DNA of 64,000 nt, taken from assembly GCA_026874595.1 (NCBI GenBank), contig CM049306.1, positions 85,028,142 through 85,092,141 of the forward strand. Direction: 5' to 3'. The notes beneath the pieces were generated by a model that ran no database searches, was not told the origin of the DNA, and saw nothing but the letters and a program-made list of their open reading frames with translations. Source of the DNA: Sipunculus nudus (taxonomy: Eukaryota > Annelida > Sipuncula > Golfingiida > Sipunculidae). Below, one piece after another: positions 23,243-32,778 of the stretch. The first letter of the stretch is position 1. Every line of letters starts with the position of its first letter. Made by a program: the position numbers and the translations under genes.

Positions 23243-23244
23243 AA
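23241..23244. repeat. Left TTAA target duplication
   Basis: TTAA directly before CCCTTTACTG; the matching TTAA is at 28,817-28,820. Keeping one TTAA leaves the ORF2 frame continuous. Confidence 0.85.
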
Positions 23245-23460
23245 CCCTTTACTGTTCAGATTAGCCTGTGGATTGTCACACTCCTACTGTTCAGATTTAT
23301 TTTGCATTTTTTCCACATTTTGACATGAATCTATATAAGAGACATTTACTCAGTAACCGTTAAAGGTATCTTTGTGAAATTTTCAGCTTTTACTGTCAGG
23401 TATATGTCCTTCATGTTATTTTATTTATTTTCTACATACCTGGTTTGATATGTATGTAAC

Positions 23461-24890
23461 TAAGGTATATACAGGTAAAAACAGGTAAATCTGTACTACC
23501 TGTATTTCCACTCACTGGTATATCACCAAAATGACCCCTTTCATCCTGTTCAGGTAACCCATGAACCATTTGATAAAAAAAGGGAAATGTAAGGATTTTT
23601 TTTTCACTCTAAGGTAATTATATATTAAAGGTAAGAAAAAGGTAAATGATTTGGTTTAACACTGGAAAGGGAACCACCGACGAACCAGAATGTGCTAGTA
23701 AAATTGGATTTTTCTGTGGGAATCATATATTTTTCACCTGAAAAGCTTGCTGACCAAAAGAGCACATTCTATGACTATTGACATATAACACATATGTTTA
23801 CCTGTACAGGTAAGTAAAGGTAAATTATTTTTTTTTCTGAATATGTACGCAAACACCTTGTTCATCAATATAGTTACTATAAATTAATACCTTCTCTATT
23901 TATGGACTGTATAATTCATTTTGATATAAGAACAGGTGCTTTTAATACAGTAATTAAGTTACCTATGTGAATAGTACCTTTGTTCTTCAACTGATCTAAT
24001 TACCTGTGGCAGTGACAAAATCATGCTGAAAAGTGGCTGAGAAGAATATGGATAAACAAGTGTCAACTGTGTAAAACCATTATATTTTGATTTTTCAGAC
24101 ATGTAAAACATAAATTGATAATTTTGGTTACGGTTACACATAAAAAACATACTCACCTGTACAGGTGAGTTCAGGTAAATACAGGTAAATTATTTTTTTA
24201 ATGAAGTATATATTTTATACATGTAATAAGGGAGAAAAAAAACATACAACTTAATTTTGAGTGCCATGTGTAAAATTTATGAATTATAGGTACTAACTGC
24301 ACTATTTATTGGGTTACCTGAAATGATACCTTTGATCTTAAACAGATTTAATTACCTTTGTAAGTACAGAATATAAAGACAACTTTTTATTTTAAAAGTG
24401 GAGAGGAAATTTTTGAAGGAGTTAAAACAATATGCAGAAACTATCTTTTAATTAACTGCACAGCCACGAGACTTGTGGATTTCAATTTTGCCAATTTCTA
24501 CCTGTAAAAGTTTACTCACCTGCACAGGTAAGATCAGGTAAATAAAGGTAAATTCTCATTTTTTTAATTTAAATTATATATTATACTTGTTATAAGGGAC
24601 ATTGCAATAAAAACTATTTACTTTTGTCCAATGTGCAAAATATATAATTTATGGGTGTGAAATGCACTAATTATCTGGTTACCTGTAATATACCTTTTTA
24701 TGTCAAATTAATATATTTTTACATGTGCAGGCAAAAACAAATCGCCGACTGATTTTAAAATAAAATCTGGAAAAATGTGTCTACCCTGTTTGTTAACATT
24801 TCATGCAATAATAAAATTGCTGTTTAGTTGGTCTGTCGCGTTTAACTGCACTTGTAAAAATCCAGGTGCGACAGGTAAACAGGTGTGCAC
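23461..24890 (+). repeat. Array of CAGGTA-rich units with a period of about 340-365 bp
   Basis: Units are anchored by blocks like CTGTACAGGTAAGTAAAGGT at about 23,801, 24,158 and 24,523, with weaker ones near 23,470 and 24,862. Between anchors the units share ATATATTATAC...GTAATAAGGGA, a block with TGTGCAAAATATATAATTTATG, and GGTTACCTG..ATGATACCTTT. ACAGGTAAA and its complement TACCTGT recur many times. It lies subterminally in the TTAA element. Confidence 0.75.
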
Positions 24891-25366
24891 TTGGTTCGAT
24901 CAACGATTAGCCTAAATAAACGTTGATATATCCAAATCTTTCCCATTCGAAACAGTGCGAATGTACTAAAATTTGAAATAAAAAATCAAAACAAATATGT
25001 CTTGCACTTGTGAAAACTCTTATTTTCTTAATTGAGGGTGTCCATGCAATTTCTTTTGAAGTAACCGCCCCTCCGCGGCTGACGGTGATTGAGCGATAAT
25101 GAGTGAATTTAGCAATATGTAGCACACAAGGTACATTAACGAGGCGGTTTTGCAGACTTTAGTCACAGAATTATCCTATCTAGTCAATATAACGAAAAAA
25201 TAAAAATAAATAAAACATTTACTGGACAATTAAGATGCAAGACGACACGTCTGTTTGGGTTTTTTTCCTGAACGGTCCAATTTTACCGCGTCATCCCTCA
25301 GCCAGCGGTGACGCACTGACGCTGCAAACTTTTCTCACCCAATCGTATCTACTTTTACATCAGCAA

Positions 25367-25454
25367 GGTTCACGTGACTGGGTCTGGCGTGTTTATTTTG
25401 TAAAGTCTTTTAAATGGACATGGTTCACGTGACTGAGTCTGGCGTGTTTATTAT
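25367..25454 (+). repeat. Two 33-bp direct repeats with CACGTGAC
   Basis: GGTTCACGTGACTG.GTCTGG followed by CGTGTTTATT occurs at about 25,367 and 25,422 (55-bp period) with one mismatch. Each contains the E-box CACGTG. Further CACGTG sites in the element are at 27,723, 27,729, 28,290 and 28,548. Confidence 0.8.
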
Positions 25455-28400
25455 AAGAAGCATCATGAGATGCTGTGCCGACTGGCGGTCTGATTATTCT
25501 TTTTTTTTTGTGGGGGTGGTTGGGGGGGGGGGGGTGGGGGAGTTACCTGGAAACATCCTCTCACGTCATGCAATATGTATGCATTAGAATCGATTATTTC
25601 CCGCAGGGATCAGAAACAATGAAAACACTGGTAGTACTAGTGGAACAATAATTTATTAAATATATATAATAAATAGGCCTATGCACATTAATGTAAACAA
25701 ATCGTTATTAACAAGAATATAAAATAACGGAAAATCAATATTTTTTATTGTTGAAAAGGTGTTTTTAAAATGTGCTATTGGGGATAATGCACATAATACC
25801 AAAGTTTATAAACGTGAGAAAACGATACTAAACTGTGAAGTAACACCAAAGAAACATGTTTTCACAGTACATTTTAATGTATGTTAAGTTATTCAAATAT
25901 ATAGGCCTACGTAAGTCCAACAATGCTTATCAAAATCATGCCTAGTTACTATGATTTCATAGCAGTACATTCTGGTATCTTAGAGGAAAATTGCACGTAG
26001 GCTTACATATCTTCATGCACTTACTTATCCAGGTCTTCAATTTGCACTTTATTTCAGTGACATTTAAATGAAGCATAATTACGTCATATGAAATTAATAT
26101 AAAATGGAAATATAATATATAATTACATTTATTTAATTCAACTTCACTTGAAGAAAAGTAGGAAATTTATTTTATAATTTTGAGATGCACAATTCCTTGG
26201 TTAACTAGATGTATACACGAGACCTAACTTCAAATCATATAGCTAATCTGGTAACCTCCGTATGCAACTTTGTACATTTAGGCCCTCATATAGTCAGAAA
26301 TCATGCACTGCTGATAAAACTTCAGCTTTAGCAGGAAAGCATGCGGTCTCCCCAGGCTGCAAGGTGCATGGTGATTTCACGGAGAGGCAGAGTTCCAGTT
26401 AATTATAAAACAATATGCAGCAACAATTCAATAATTCTTAAGAAGCACCTGGAATGTTCCAAAAACTTCTAATAAGTTATGATCTCTTGGGTGTTTGTTT
26501 ATTTATTTATTTTGTATTCACCAGTCCCGTCAGCTGTAGAGACGCGGACCATGACCTACACCTGGCAATTATACATGTCGTTCGGTTCCCGAACATTGTA
26601 AATGATGTCATTATCCTTTGATGATTAATGTAATTGATGCCAATTTAAATTAGTAATTTTCACTCCGAATCCCCGTCTGGTTGGCCACATGTTGTGTGCT
26701 GTCTTTCCGCTAAAATCTTCTGTGTGATAGGAAAATTTCCTTGTGCTAATAAAACTGTCAATCAAACGTGAAAATGACAAGGTCGGTGGGTAAAAATAGA
26801 AGCCGACACCCTGTGGTATTTTAGGTCTTCGAAAGGGGCAAGTTTGAGACAAAGCCATCAAACATTTTGCAATATAAATATATTTGTATACCTGCGTCTT
26901 TTAAATCTTATTTTACAGCAATGGAAAGGTACAATTAGATTTCAGTCTAATTTGTCCACCTGCATGATTTCTCGATCGTCATTTTGAATACACCATGCGC
27001 ATGCATATCGAAAGTCCGCATCTTTGGTCTTAATATTTTACTTTCACTGTGTCACCGTCACTATATATATACGCTATAGCTTCTAATTTAAGATTGGCGA
27101 ATGCATTTTATTCATTTTCTTGCATGTATCATGACTGAGACTGACTCCGCCGTATGACTTTAAAGGATTATCATGACCACGACACATTTTCCATATTTAA
27201 TCCCTGGGCCATGCATGCAAGCGTTGACTGGGTTTTGAGAGCGATATCAATATAAAGCGGCGTTTATACCGGGTGCACGTACGGTATATGCGATGTATAT
27301 GCAGTCTGCGGTATACGTTATGTATTTTTTATGAATTTAGGCGGCGAATGAACCCGATTTGAGAAACTTTCATGGATGAAATATAAAAAGGAGTTATAAG
27401 TTCTGGTATTAGTGATCAGATTTTATGTTTAAAAGGTACAAACATTTATAACGCAGTACTATTCCTTACAACAATGAATAGCCTGTTATAGGCAAACGTA
27501 TTACAAAAAAAAAATAATTTACTTCAATTCATATAATAATAGGTTATATTTTTAAAATTTAGTTTGCTATGTGCCATATATATTTAAAGATGTTTTGCAG
27601 CTCCGCCCAAAATCTGTTTCACTGGCAGTGACAACTACTGGTGCTTTTATCAATCACTAATGAAAATTATAATACGCACATAGGCCTATATATACACACA
27701 CACACACACACAAAAGCGCGCACACGTGCACGTGCACATGTAGCCTATACATATAAAGGAAGTACTACACATATAAAAATTTGTAAAATCTGTTCAGTAT
27801 GTGTTAAAACCGTATTAATACATATTTGTTCAAGCGTATAAGTCACTTACTGTCTTGTTTTACATATTCAAGGATCTGGGTGTATAGGCGTACAGTTCCA
27901 CGTACGTCGTAAAATAATTACTTCAATATTTCATGGAGTATAAAGTTATCTTTATATTTTACACTGGAAAATTAACTATATCTCTATAATATCTGGCTGT
28001 TTCTAATTTAAGACGGTATTAATTTTATTTTCAATCCAAAAAGCCTCTTAGAATGATTGACAGTTCTTGTGCCCGATTACGATTGTACATAAAATGTTTG
28101 GCACAGAAATGATCACTAGTAAACAATCAGACATCACATATATATACGACATGATATATGACAGTATCTTCGATTTTTAGTTAAGAAAATATGTTAATAT
28201 TTAAAATAAATACTCATTTTATTATATGATATCGGTTAAAAATGGTTTTCCAGTGCCAGTACATGACACAGTAAGGAGGTCACGCAGATCACGTGCGTGG
28301 TGTCTTGTCAGACGCGTCAGTCAGTCGGACGGCGATCATTGGTCACAAGTTAAACCAATAAAAAAGGGGATAATATATGATCTTGGAAATGTTTAACGGA

Positions 28401-28737
28401 AGTTAAATCTGTAAACACACTGCACTTGATTTTGTCACCAGGATTGATTGCCAACATTTGGTAATTTACCGATTCCTGATGAATTTAGCGTAGGAGTCTG
28501 ATTTTACTCTCGCAGCCGACATGTTACCAGGGCCCACGTAACAAGGCCACGTGAGTGAAAGTCAATCATTTTTATATTTTTCCAACAAGTCTGCGTTCGC
28601 GCCAGTTTGGATCTTGGTCACATGTTAGAACAACACTTGACGTTTTTCTCTTTCATTTAAGTACAAATATGATGGATGACAATAGACATTTCACCCCCAA
28701 AACTTGCCCCAATTACGGGTATGTAAAATGGGCTTTA

Positions 28738-28798
28738 GCGCGCCCGGGCGGGCGCCTTTGAACTACAGGCCCGTGACAAACGCGCGCCCTGGCGGGCG
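28738..28798 (+). repeat. Pair of GC-rich subterminal direct repeats
   Basis: GCGCGCCCGGGCGGGCG (28,738-28,754) and GCGCGCCCTGGCGGGCG (28,782-28,798) are 16/17 identical, 44 bp apart, just inside the right end of the TTAA element. They stand out in AT-rich surroundings. Subterminal repeats of this kind often bind the transposase; that role is inference. Confidence 0.8.
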
Positions 28799-28820
28799 TT
28801 ATTGGAGTTTAAAGCCTTAA

Positions 28821-29419
28821 ACATTCAGAAAGGTTAATTCATCAACTACAGACTATATATAACACAACAGGTGATACTAAAGATAAAGAAAATTGGGAAG
28901 TAGCAGTTAATAACCATAAAGAGTTTGTTGAAGAGAAAACAAGAGGAGCAATTATAAGATGTAGAACCACATGGTATACAGAGGGGGACAAACCGACTAA
29001 ATATTTTCTTAACTTAGAAAAAAGAAATTTTAATCGAAAATCGATAATAAAACTCAAAGATAAACAAGGTAGAATAATAATAGAACCCAAAGAGATATTA
29101 AATGAGGAACTACAATTTTATACAAATTTATATACAGCACAAGCCAAGTCTGATAATGTTAATAGGGATTTCTTTTTACTAGAAAATAATAAAATGCTCA
29201 ATGAAGAGGAAAGGACTTTGTGTGAAGAAGAATTTAAAATTGAAGAATTTAAAAACACTATTGATTCAATGGCCCTTAATAAGACTCCAGGCCCAGATGG
29301 GTTCCCAGTAGAATTTTATAAAACATTTTGGTCTGATTTAAAAGAATATTTTATAAATGCTATAAGTAACTCATATAATAAAGGCTGCCTTCCACTCACT
29401 ATGCGTCAAGGGATAATGT
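28821..29419 (+). pseudogene. LINE ORF2, linker and start of reverse transcriptase (piece 2)
   Basis: The frame left at 23,242 continues here without a stop from 28,822 until the frameshift, about 200 codons. It includes the conserved pre-RT segment TEGDKPTKYFLNLEKRN (L1-type ORF2 proteins have a similar motif) and the RT-0 block NKTPGPDGFPVEFYK near 29,280. The first in-frame ATG after the insertion is at 29,194, but this is an internal codon and not a real start. The frame ends at a stop at 29,428-29,430 because of a two-base loss at 29,419-29,422 within a TC run. Function as for the whole ORF2: reverse transcription at the nicked target. Confidence 0.88.
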
Positions 29420-31651
29420 CTCATTCCTAAGAGAGGCAAGGACCAACTTCTTTTGAAAAACTGGCGCCCCCTTTCTCTTCTTAATACCGATTATAAAATA
29501 TTAGCAAAAACTTTAGCCAATAAACTTAAAATAGTCTTACCTTCAATAATACATTCAGATCAAACTGGTTTCATGAAAAATCGATATATCGGAGAAAATA
29601 TAATAACAATTATAAGCATTATCTCTCATTTAAAAAATAAAAAGATAGGAGGTTACCTGTTATCAGTTGATTTTGAAAAAGCATTTGATCAGTTAGAATG
29701 GCCTTATATTCAAGATGTTCTTCAAGCATTTAATTTTGGACCAATCCTTCGAAATTGGATTAAGATATTATATCATAATATTTTTAGCTGTGTTCTGAAC
29801 AGAGGATGGGCCACTGATTTCTTCTCAGTAACAAGAGGTGTTAGACAGGGATGTCCCCTATCACCATACTTATTCATATTGGCAGCAGAAATACTAGCAA
29901 ATGAAATAAGGAATAACTGTAAAATAAAAGGAGTAATAGTTGATCAGAAGGAACACAAAATTATTCAGTATGCAGATGACACTGTTTTAACTCTTACAGG
30001 AGGACCAATGTCAATCAAAGAAGTCTTGAATGTATTTAAAAGGTTTCAACAAATATCAGGTCTTAAAGTTAACTTAGAAAAAACAACAATAATGCCGATA
30101 ACAAACTATTTTTATAATCAGGCACAATTGAAAGACTTAGGTCTGTGTTGGTGTACTAATCCAGTTAAAATTTTAGGAATCTCAATTCATCCGGAATGGA
30201 AAAAAATGATAGAAACTAACTATAAAGAAATCCTTAGTAAAATTAAAACTATTATAAATATCTGGAGACACAGAATTATGTCCTTGTCTGGAAGGATAAC
30301 CATTGTGAAAACATGTATTATTTCACAACTCATATATTTATTCCTTGTACTTCCTAAGCCATCACAAGCTTATATTAAAGAAGTGGAAAGATTAATATTT
30401 AAATTTATATGGAATAACCAACCAGATAAGGTTAAGAGAAACACTTTAATAGCACCGAGAGATAAAGGAGGGTTAAATATGATTAATCTCCAAGCTAAGT
30501 TACAATCCTTAAAAATCTCATGGGTTAAACGTTTTCTTATTGGCTCTACTGAAAATGGTTGGAGACAGATTATTAATGTACAATTAAAAAATCTAGGTAC
30601 ATATATATTTAAATGTAACTTAAGAGTGAACGACTTAAAAGATTTGAATGTCTCTTGTGATCCATTCTGGAAAGAAGTACTCCAATCCTGGTGCAATTAC
30701 AATTACACTAAGACGGTTTCTATAAATGAAATTCAGTCACAAACTTTGTGGTTTAACTCTCACATAAAAATAAATAACACAGTAATATTTTATAATAAAT
30801 TATATAAGGCAGGGGTCAAAACAGTTTCAGACATTACTAAAAATGTGGGAAACAATGTAACATTTCTGAGCTTTGAAGAATTAATAAGCAGATACAAAGT
30901 TACTATTAACTTTATGCACTACACAGGATTGCTGCATGCAATCCCAGGAACTTGGAAAAAAGATATAAAGAATAACTCAAAGGTCCAACTGCAAGAATAT
31001 GGGGTTGAAAAAATTTTAAGAATGAAAAATACTTCACGTTTCATCTACAGTGATTTAATAAATAACCTCTATATTTTGCCAGTCAAATCAATGGAAAAGT
31101 GGACCAGAGAGTTAGAATTACAAAACAATGAAATCATACTTAAAGCCTTCAAAAATATAACTAGTATTACCATTTCTGAGAAGCTAAGAACCTTTCAGTT
31201 TAAACTATTACATAGGATTCTACCTTTGAATCCCTTCCTCTATAAATTGAAAAAAAGTGACACAGAATTGTGCACATTTTGCAATAAAGATAGAGAGACA
31301 TATTCTCATATATTTTATCACTGTGAAATAACATACAGCTTAATATCTGATTTAAAAAAATGGTTGAGAAACATAGGCTTAGATATACACATGAGCAATT
31401 TCAGAAAAACCTTTATAATTATGAACACTACCAACGACACCCTTCTAGATATTTTAATACTACTCTTTAAACATTTCGTATACACATGTAAGTGTAAAGA
31501 AAAAATTCCTACGTTCTGTATATATACAAACTACGTATTACAGATCTATAAAATAGAAGAAAATATAGCTAGAGCAAAAGGTAAAATAGTAATACATGAC
31601 CAGAAATGGAAACAACTTAAAAATAAATATTTTAAAGAAAACCATTGCTGA
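29420..31651 (+). CDS. LINE ORF2, reverse transcriptase core and C-terminal CCHC (piece 3)
   Basis: Continues ORF2 in the shifted frame; the first ATG is at 29,453, giving 732 residues. Counting from that ATG, motif A is SVDFEKAFD (71-79, D73), motif B RGVRQGCPLSPYLF (128-141), motif C QYADDTVL (catalytic D175-D176), motif D GLKVNLEKT, and the next block VKILGISIHPEW. Near residues 606-623 is a cysteine-histidine knuckle C-x2-C-x8-H-x4-C (CTFCNK...HIFYHC), usual near the C-terminus of L1/Tx1-type ORF2. No stop interrupts it. With pieces 1 and 2 and the two lost bases, ORF2 would be about 1,256 codons, close to L1-type length. There is no RNase H domain. Antisense frames here are shadows. Confidence 0.93.
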   Translation, partial: LIPKRGKDQLLLKNWRPLSLLNTDYKILAKTLANKLKIVLPSIIHSDQTGFMKNRYIGENIITIISIISHLKNKKIGGYLLSVDFEKAFDQLEWPYIQDVLQAFNFGPILRNWIKILYHNIFSCVLNRGWATDFFSVTRGVRQGCPLSPYLFILAAEILANEIRNNCKIKGVIVDQKEHKIIQYADDTVLTLTGGPMSIKEVLNVFKRFQQISGLKVNLEKTTIMPITNYFYNQAQLKDLGLCWCTNPVKILGISIHPEWKKMIETNYKEILSKIKTIINIWRHRIMSLSGRITIVKTCIISQLIYLFLVLPKPSQAYIKEVERLIFKFIWNNQPDKVKRNTLIAPRDKGGLNMINLQAKLQSLKISWVKRFLIGSTENGWRQIINVQLKNLGTYIFKCNLRVNDLKDLNVSCDPFWKEVLQSWCNYNYTKTVSINEIQSQTLWFNSHIKINNTVIFYNKLYKAGVKTVSDITKNVGNNVTFLSFEELISRYKVTINFMHYTGLLHAIPGTWKKDIKNNSKVQLQEYGVEKILRMKNTSRFIYSDLINNLYILPVKSMEKWTRELELQNNEIILKAFKNITSITISEKLRTFQFKLLHRILPLNPFLYKLKKSDTELCTFCNKDRETYSHIFYHCEITYSLISDLKKWLRNIGLDIHMSNFRKTFIIMNTTNDTLLDILILLFKHFVYTCKCKEKIPTFCIYTNYVLQIYKIEENIARAKGKIVIHDQKWKQLKNKYFKENHC

Positions 31652-31881
31652 AATAATACCTATCTTAAAGCAAAAACAAAAAATATTTACCATGATTATT
31701 TCAATATGTTTATAATGTACCCTGTCTGTATTTGTTGTTTATGTACATCCGGTTAGTGTGTATCAACCTTAGTGTGAATGTATACATGTATGCATGTTTT
31801 TGTTTTATGTAAATTGTATGATGATGTAAAATCATGTGTACTGTCTGTTACTGTATCTGTATTTTATGTTCAATTAATAAA
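31652..31881 (+). other. LINE 3' UTR with AATAAA signal
   Basis: About 225 bp rich in GT and T (GTATACATGTATGCATG, TGTTTTTGTTTTATG) after the ORF2 stop, ending at AATAAA (31,876-31,881) that runs directly into poly-A. Confidence 0.75.
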
Positions 31882-31980
31882 AAAAAAAAAAAAAAAAAAA
31901 AGAGAAATCAGGCCGAGTCCATCTCGAGTCCAGTTTGAAAAGAAAAACCACATTCTAAAAAAAAAAAAAAAAAAAAAAAA
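31879..31980 (+). other. Double poly-A tail with a 55-bp intervening segment (candidate 3' transduction)
   Basis: Poly-A of 23 at 31,879-31,901, then 55 bp of mixed sequence (GAGAAATCAGGCCGAGTCCA onward, to CACATTCT), then poly-A of 24 at 31,957-31,980, immediately followed by the target duplication. This order is what results when transcription reads past the LINE signal into flanking DNA of the source locus and the product is inserted. Confidence 0.65.
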
Positions 31981-31993
31981 TGTAGCATTTTTA
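31981..31993 (+). repeat. Right target-site duplication of the LINE
   Basis: TGTAGCATTTTTA follows the second poly-A directly and continues into A-element sequence as in the uninterrupted copy A4. Confidence 0.9.
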
Positions 31994-32532
31994 AAGAAAT
32001 CATTTTTCTTTTAAATGATTTTACCAATCATAATGGAACCCATCAGTATGCTTAAATTATGATAAAATATGAAGCACATTATGGATAAATAAAGACACAA
32101 TTAAAAATTGTGAAATCTAAATTCAAGTATTTTTTTTAGATATTTATTGTTTTGCAGATTTAAAAGATATATTTTTGTGGTAAAAAATAAATAAACATTT
32201 TATATGCATGATGTGGTGTTATCTGACAAGATTGAGATTTATGATGATGCAATTGAGAATTATGAATCAACTTTTATATTCAGATATATATGTTATATTG
32301 AAAATGTATAGAAATATAAACTTAAATTAAAAAAAAAATTGATGTGATAAAAAAATGAGGATTTATTACAAACATTTGTTCATTATTTTCCTGCATCAGC
32401 AGAATTTGAGATCAGGCTTTGTTTGCCATGTTTTATGTTGTTAATTAGTTATATTTCAACTGTATACATTTCATAAAAAAAACATATATTTAATAATATA
32501 TATTATACAAAAAAAAAGATTCGATTGAACAA

Positions 32533-32778
32533 ATGTGTAAACTACTGAAATGTCAACAGTTAATTGAAAAGCCAACTAATGGTCATGGTAACTGTACAGA
32601 TCATTTGTTCACAAACTGCTCACATGCTTCAGTTTCAACATTAGGAAACACATGGTCAGGTCACAAAATATTATTTGCAACAATTTCTTGCTCATCAATA
32701 CAAACCAATCATATAAACCAACCATGGCCTTTATTACCTCTTCCTCTTACACTTTATCTCCATTTGATATTATTTTAG
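32533..32778 (+). pseudogene. Endonuclease-like C-terminal fragment in A3 (Helentron relic)
   Basis: An 81-codon frame resembling the last part of an EEP-family (exonuclease-endonuclease-phosphatase) domain: QQLIEKPTN, then DHLFTNC, then GNTWSGHKILFATIS. EEP endonucleases typically have a D.I.TN block followed by SDH; here the aspartate of SDH is glycine, so it should be inactive. Copy A4 (41,947-42,192) has the same frame with 7 differences in 81 residues and the same glycine. The stop is only 58 bp from the element 3' terminus, as expected because Helentron proteins carry such a domain at their C-terminus. It could alternatively come from a non-LTR endonuclease. No Rep or helicase remains. 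Confidence 0.55.

Larger units (their letters stand above)
23245..28816. mobile_element. 5.6-kb TTAA-flanked (piggyBac/Kolobok-like) element inside LINE ORF2
   Basis: TTAA lies on both sides. The left terminus CCCTTTACTG is identical to the left terminus of the small TTAA MITE at 45,802. The right end (TTTAAAGCC before TTAA) matches only weakly inverted (GGCTTTA against CCCTTTA), so terminal repeats are poor. The left 1.6 kb is an array of CAGGTA-rich units of about 350 bp; the right end has two GC-rich direct repeats. No transposase: the longest frames (65-78 codons at 25,235, 24,907 and 26,625) are unrecognised. The middle (about 25.0-28.7 kb) looks like ordinary non-repetitive DNA with CACGTG motifs and might be captured host sequence. 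Which superfamily mobilised it cannot be settled from this copy. Confidence 0.72.
19071..31980 (+). mobile_element. L1/Tx1-like LINE retrotransposon, apparently full length, split by a TTAA element
   Basis: Bounded by a 13-15 bp target duplication and ending in poly-A. In order: a 3.2-kb 5' region without a recognisable ORF1 (19,071-22,306); ORF2 with an APE-type endonuclease (22,307 onward), reverse transcriptase and a C-terminal CCHC motif (to 31,651); a short GT/T-rich 3' UTR; AATAAA at 31,876; poly-A; a 55-bp segment; and a second poly-A. ORF2 is interrupted by a 5.6-kb TTAA-flanked element (23,245-28,816). Without that, the LINE is about 7.3 kb. One frameshift near 29,420 breaks ORF2. 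The near-intact frame suggests a fairly young insertion, although it later received the TTAA element. Confidence 0.9.

Noticed and set aside
27641-27841. 66-codon open frame
   Set aside because: Its core is a translated (CA)n run (THTHTH).
23241-28820. Assembly chimera explaining the interrupted LINE
   Set aside because: A random misjoin would not give TTAA on both sides, a known transposon terminus and exact preservation of reading phase.
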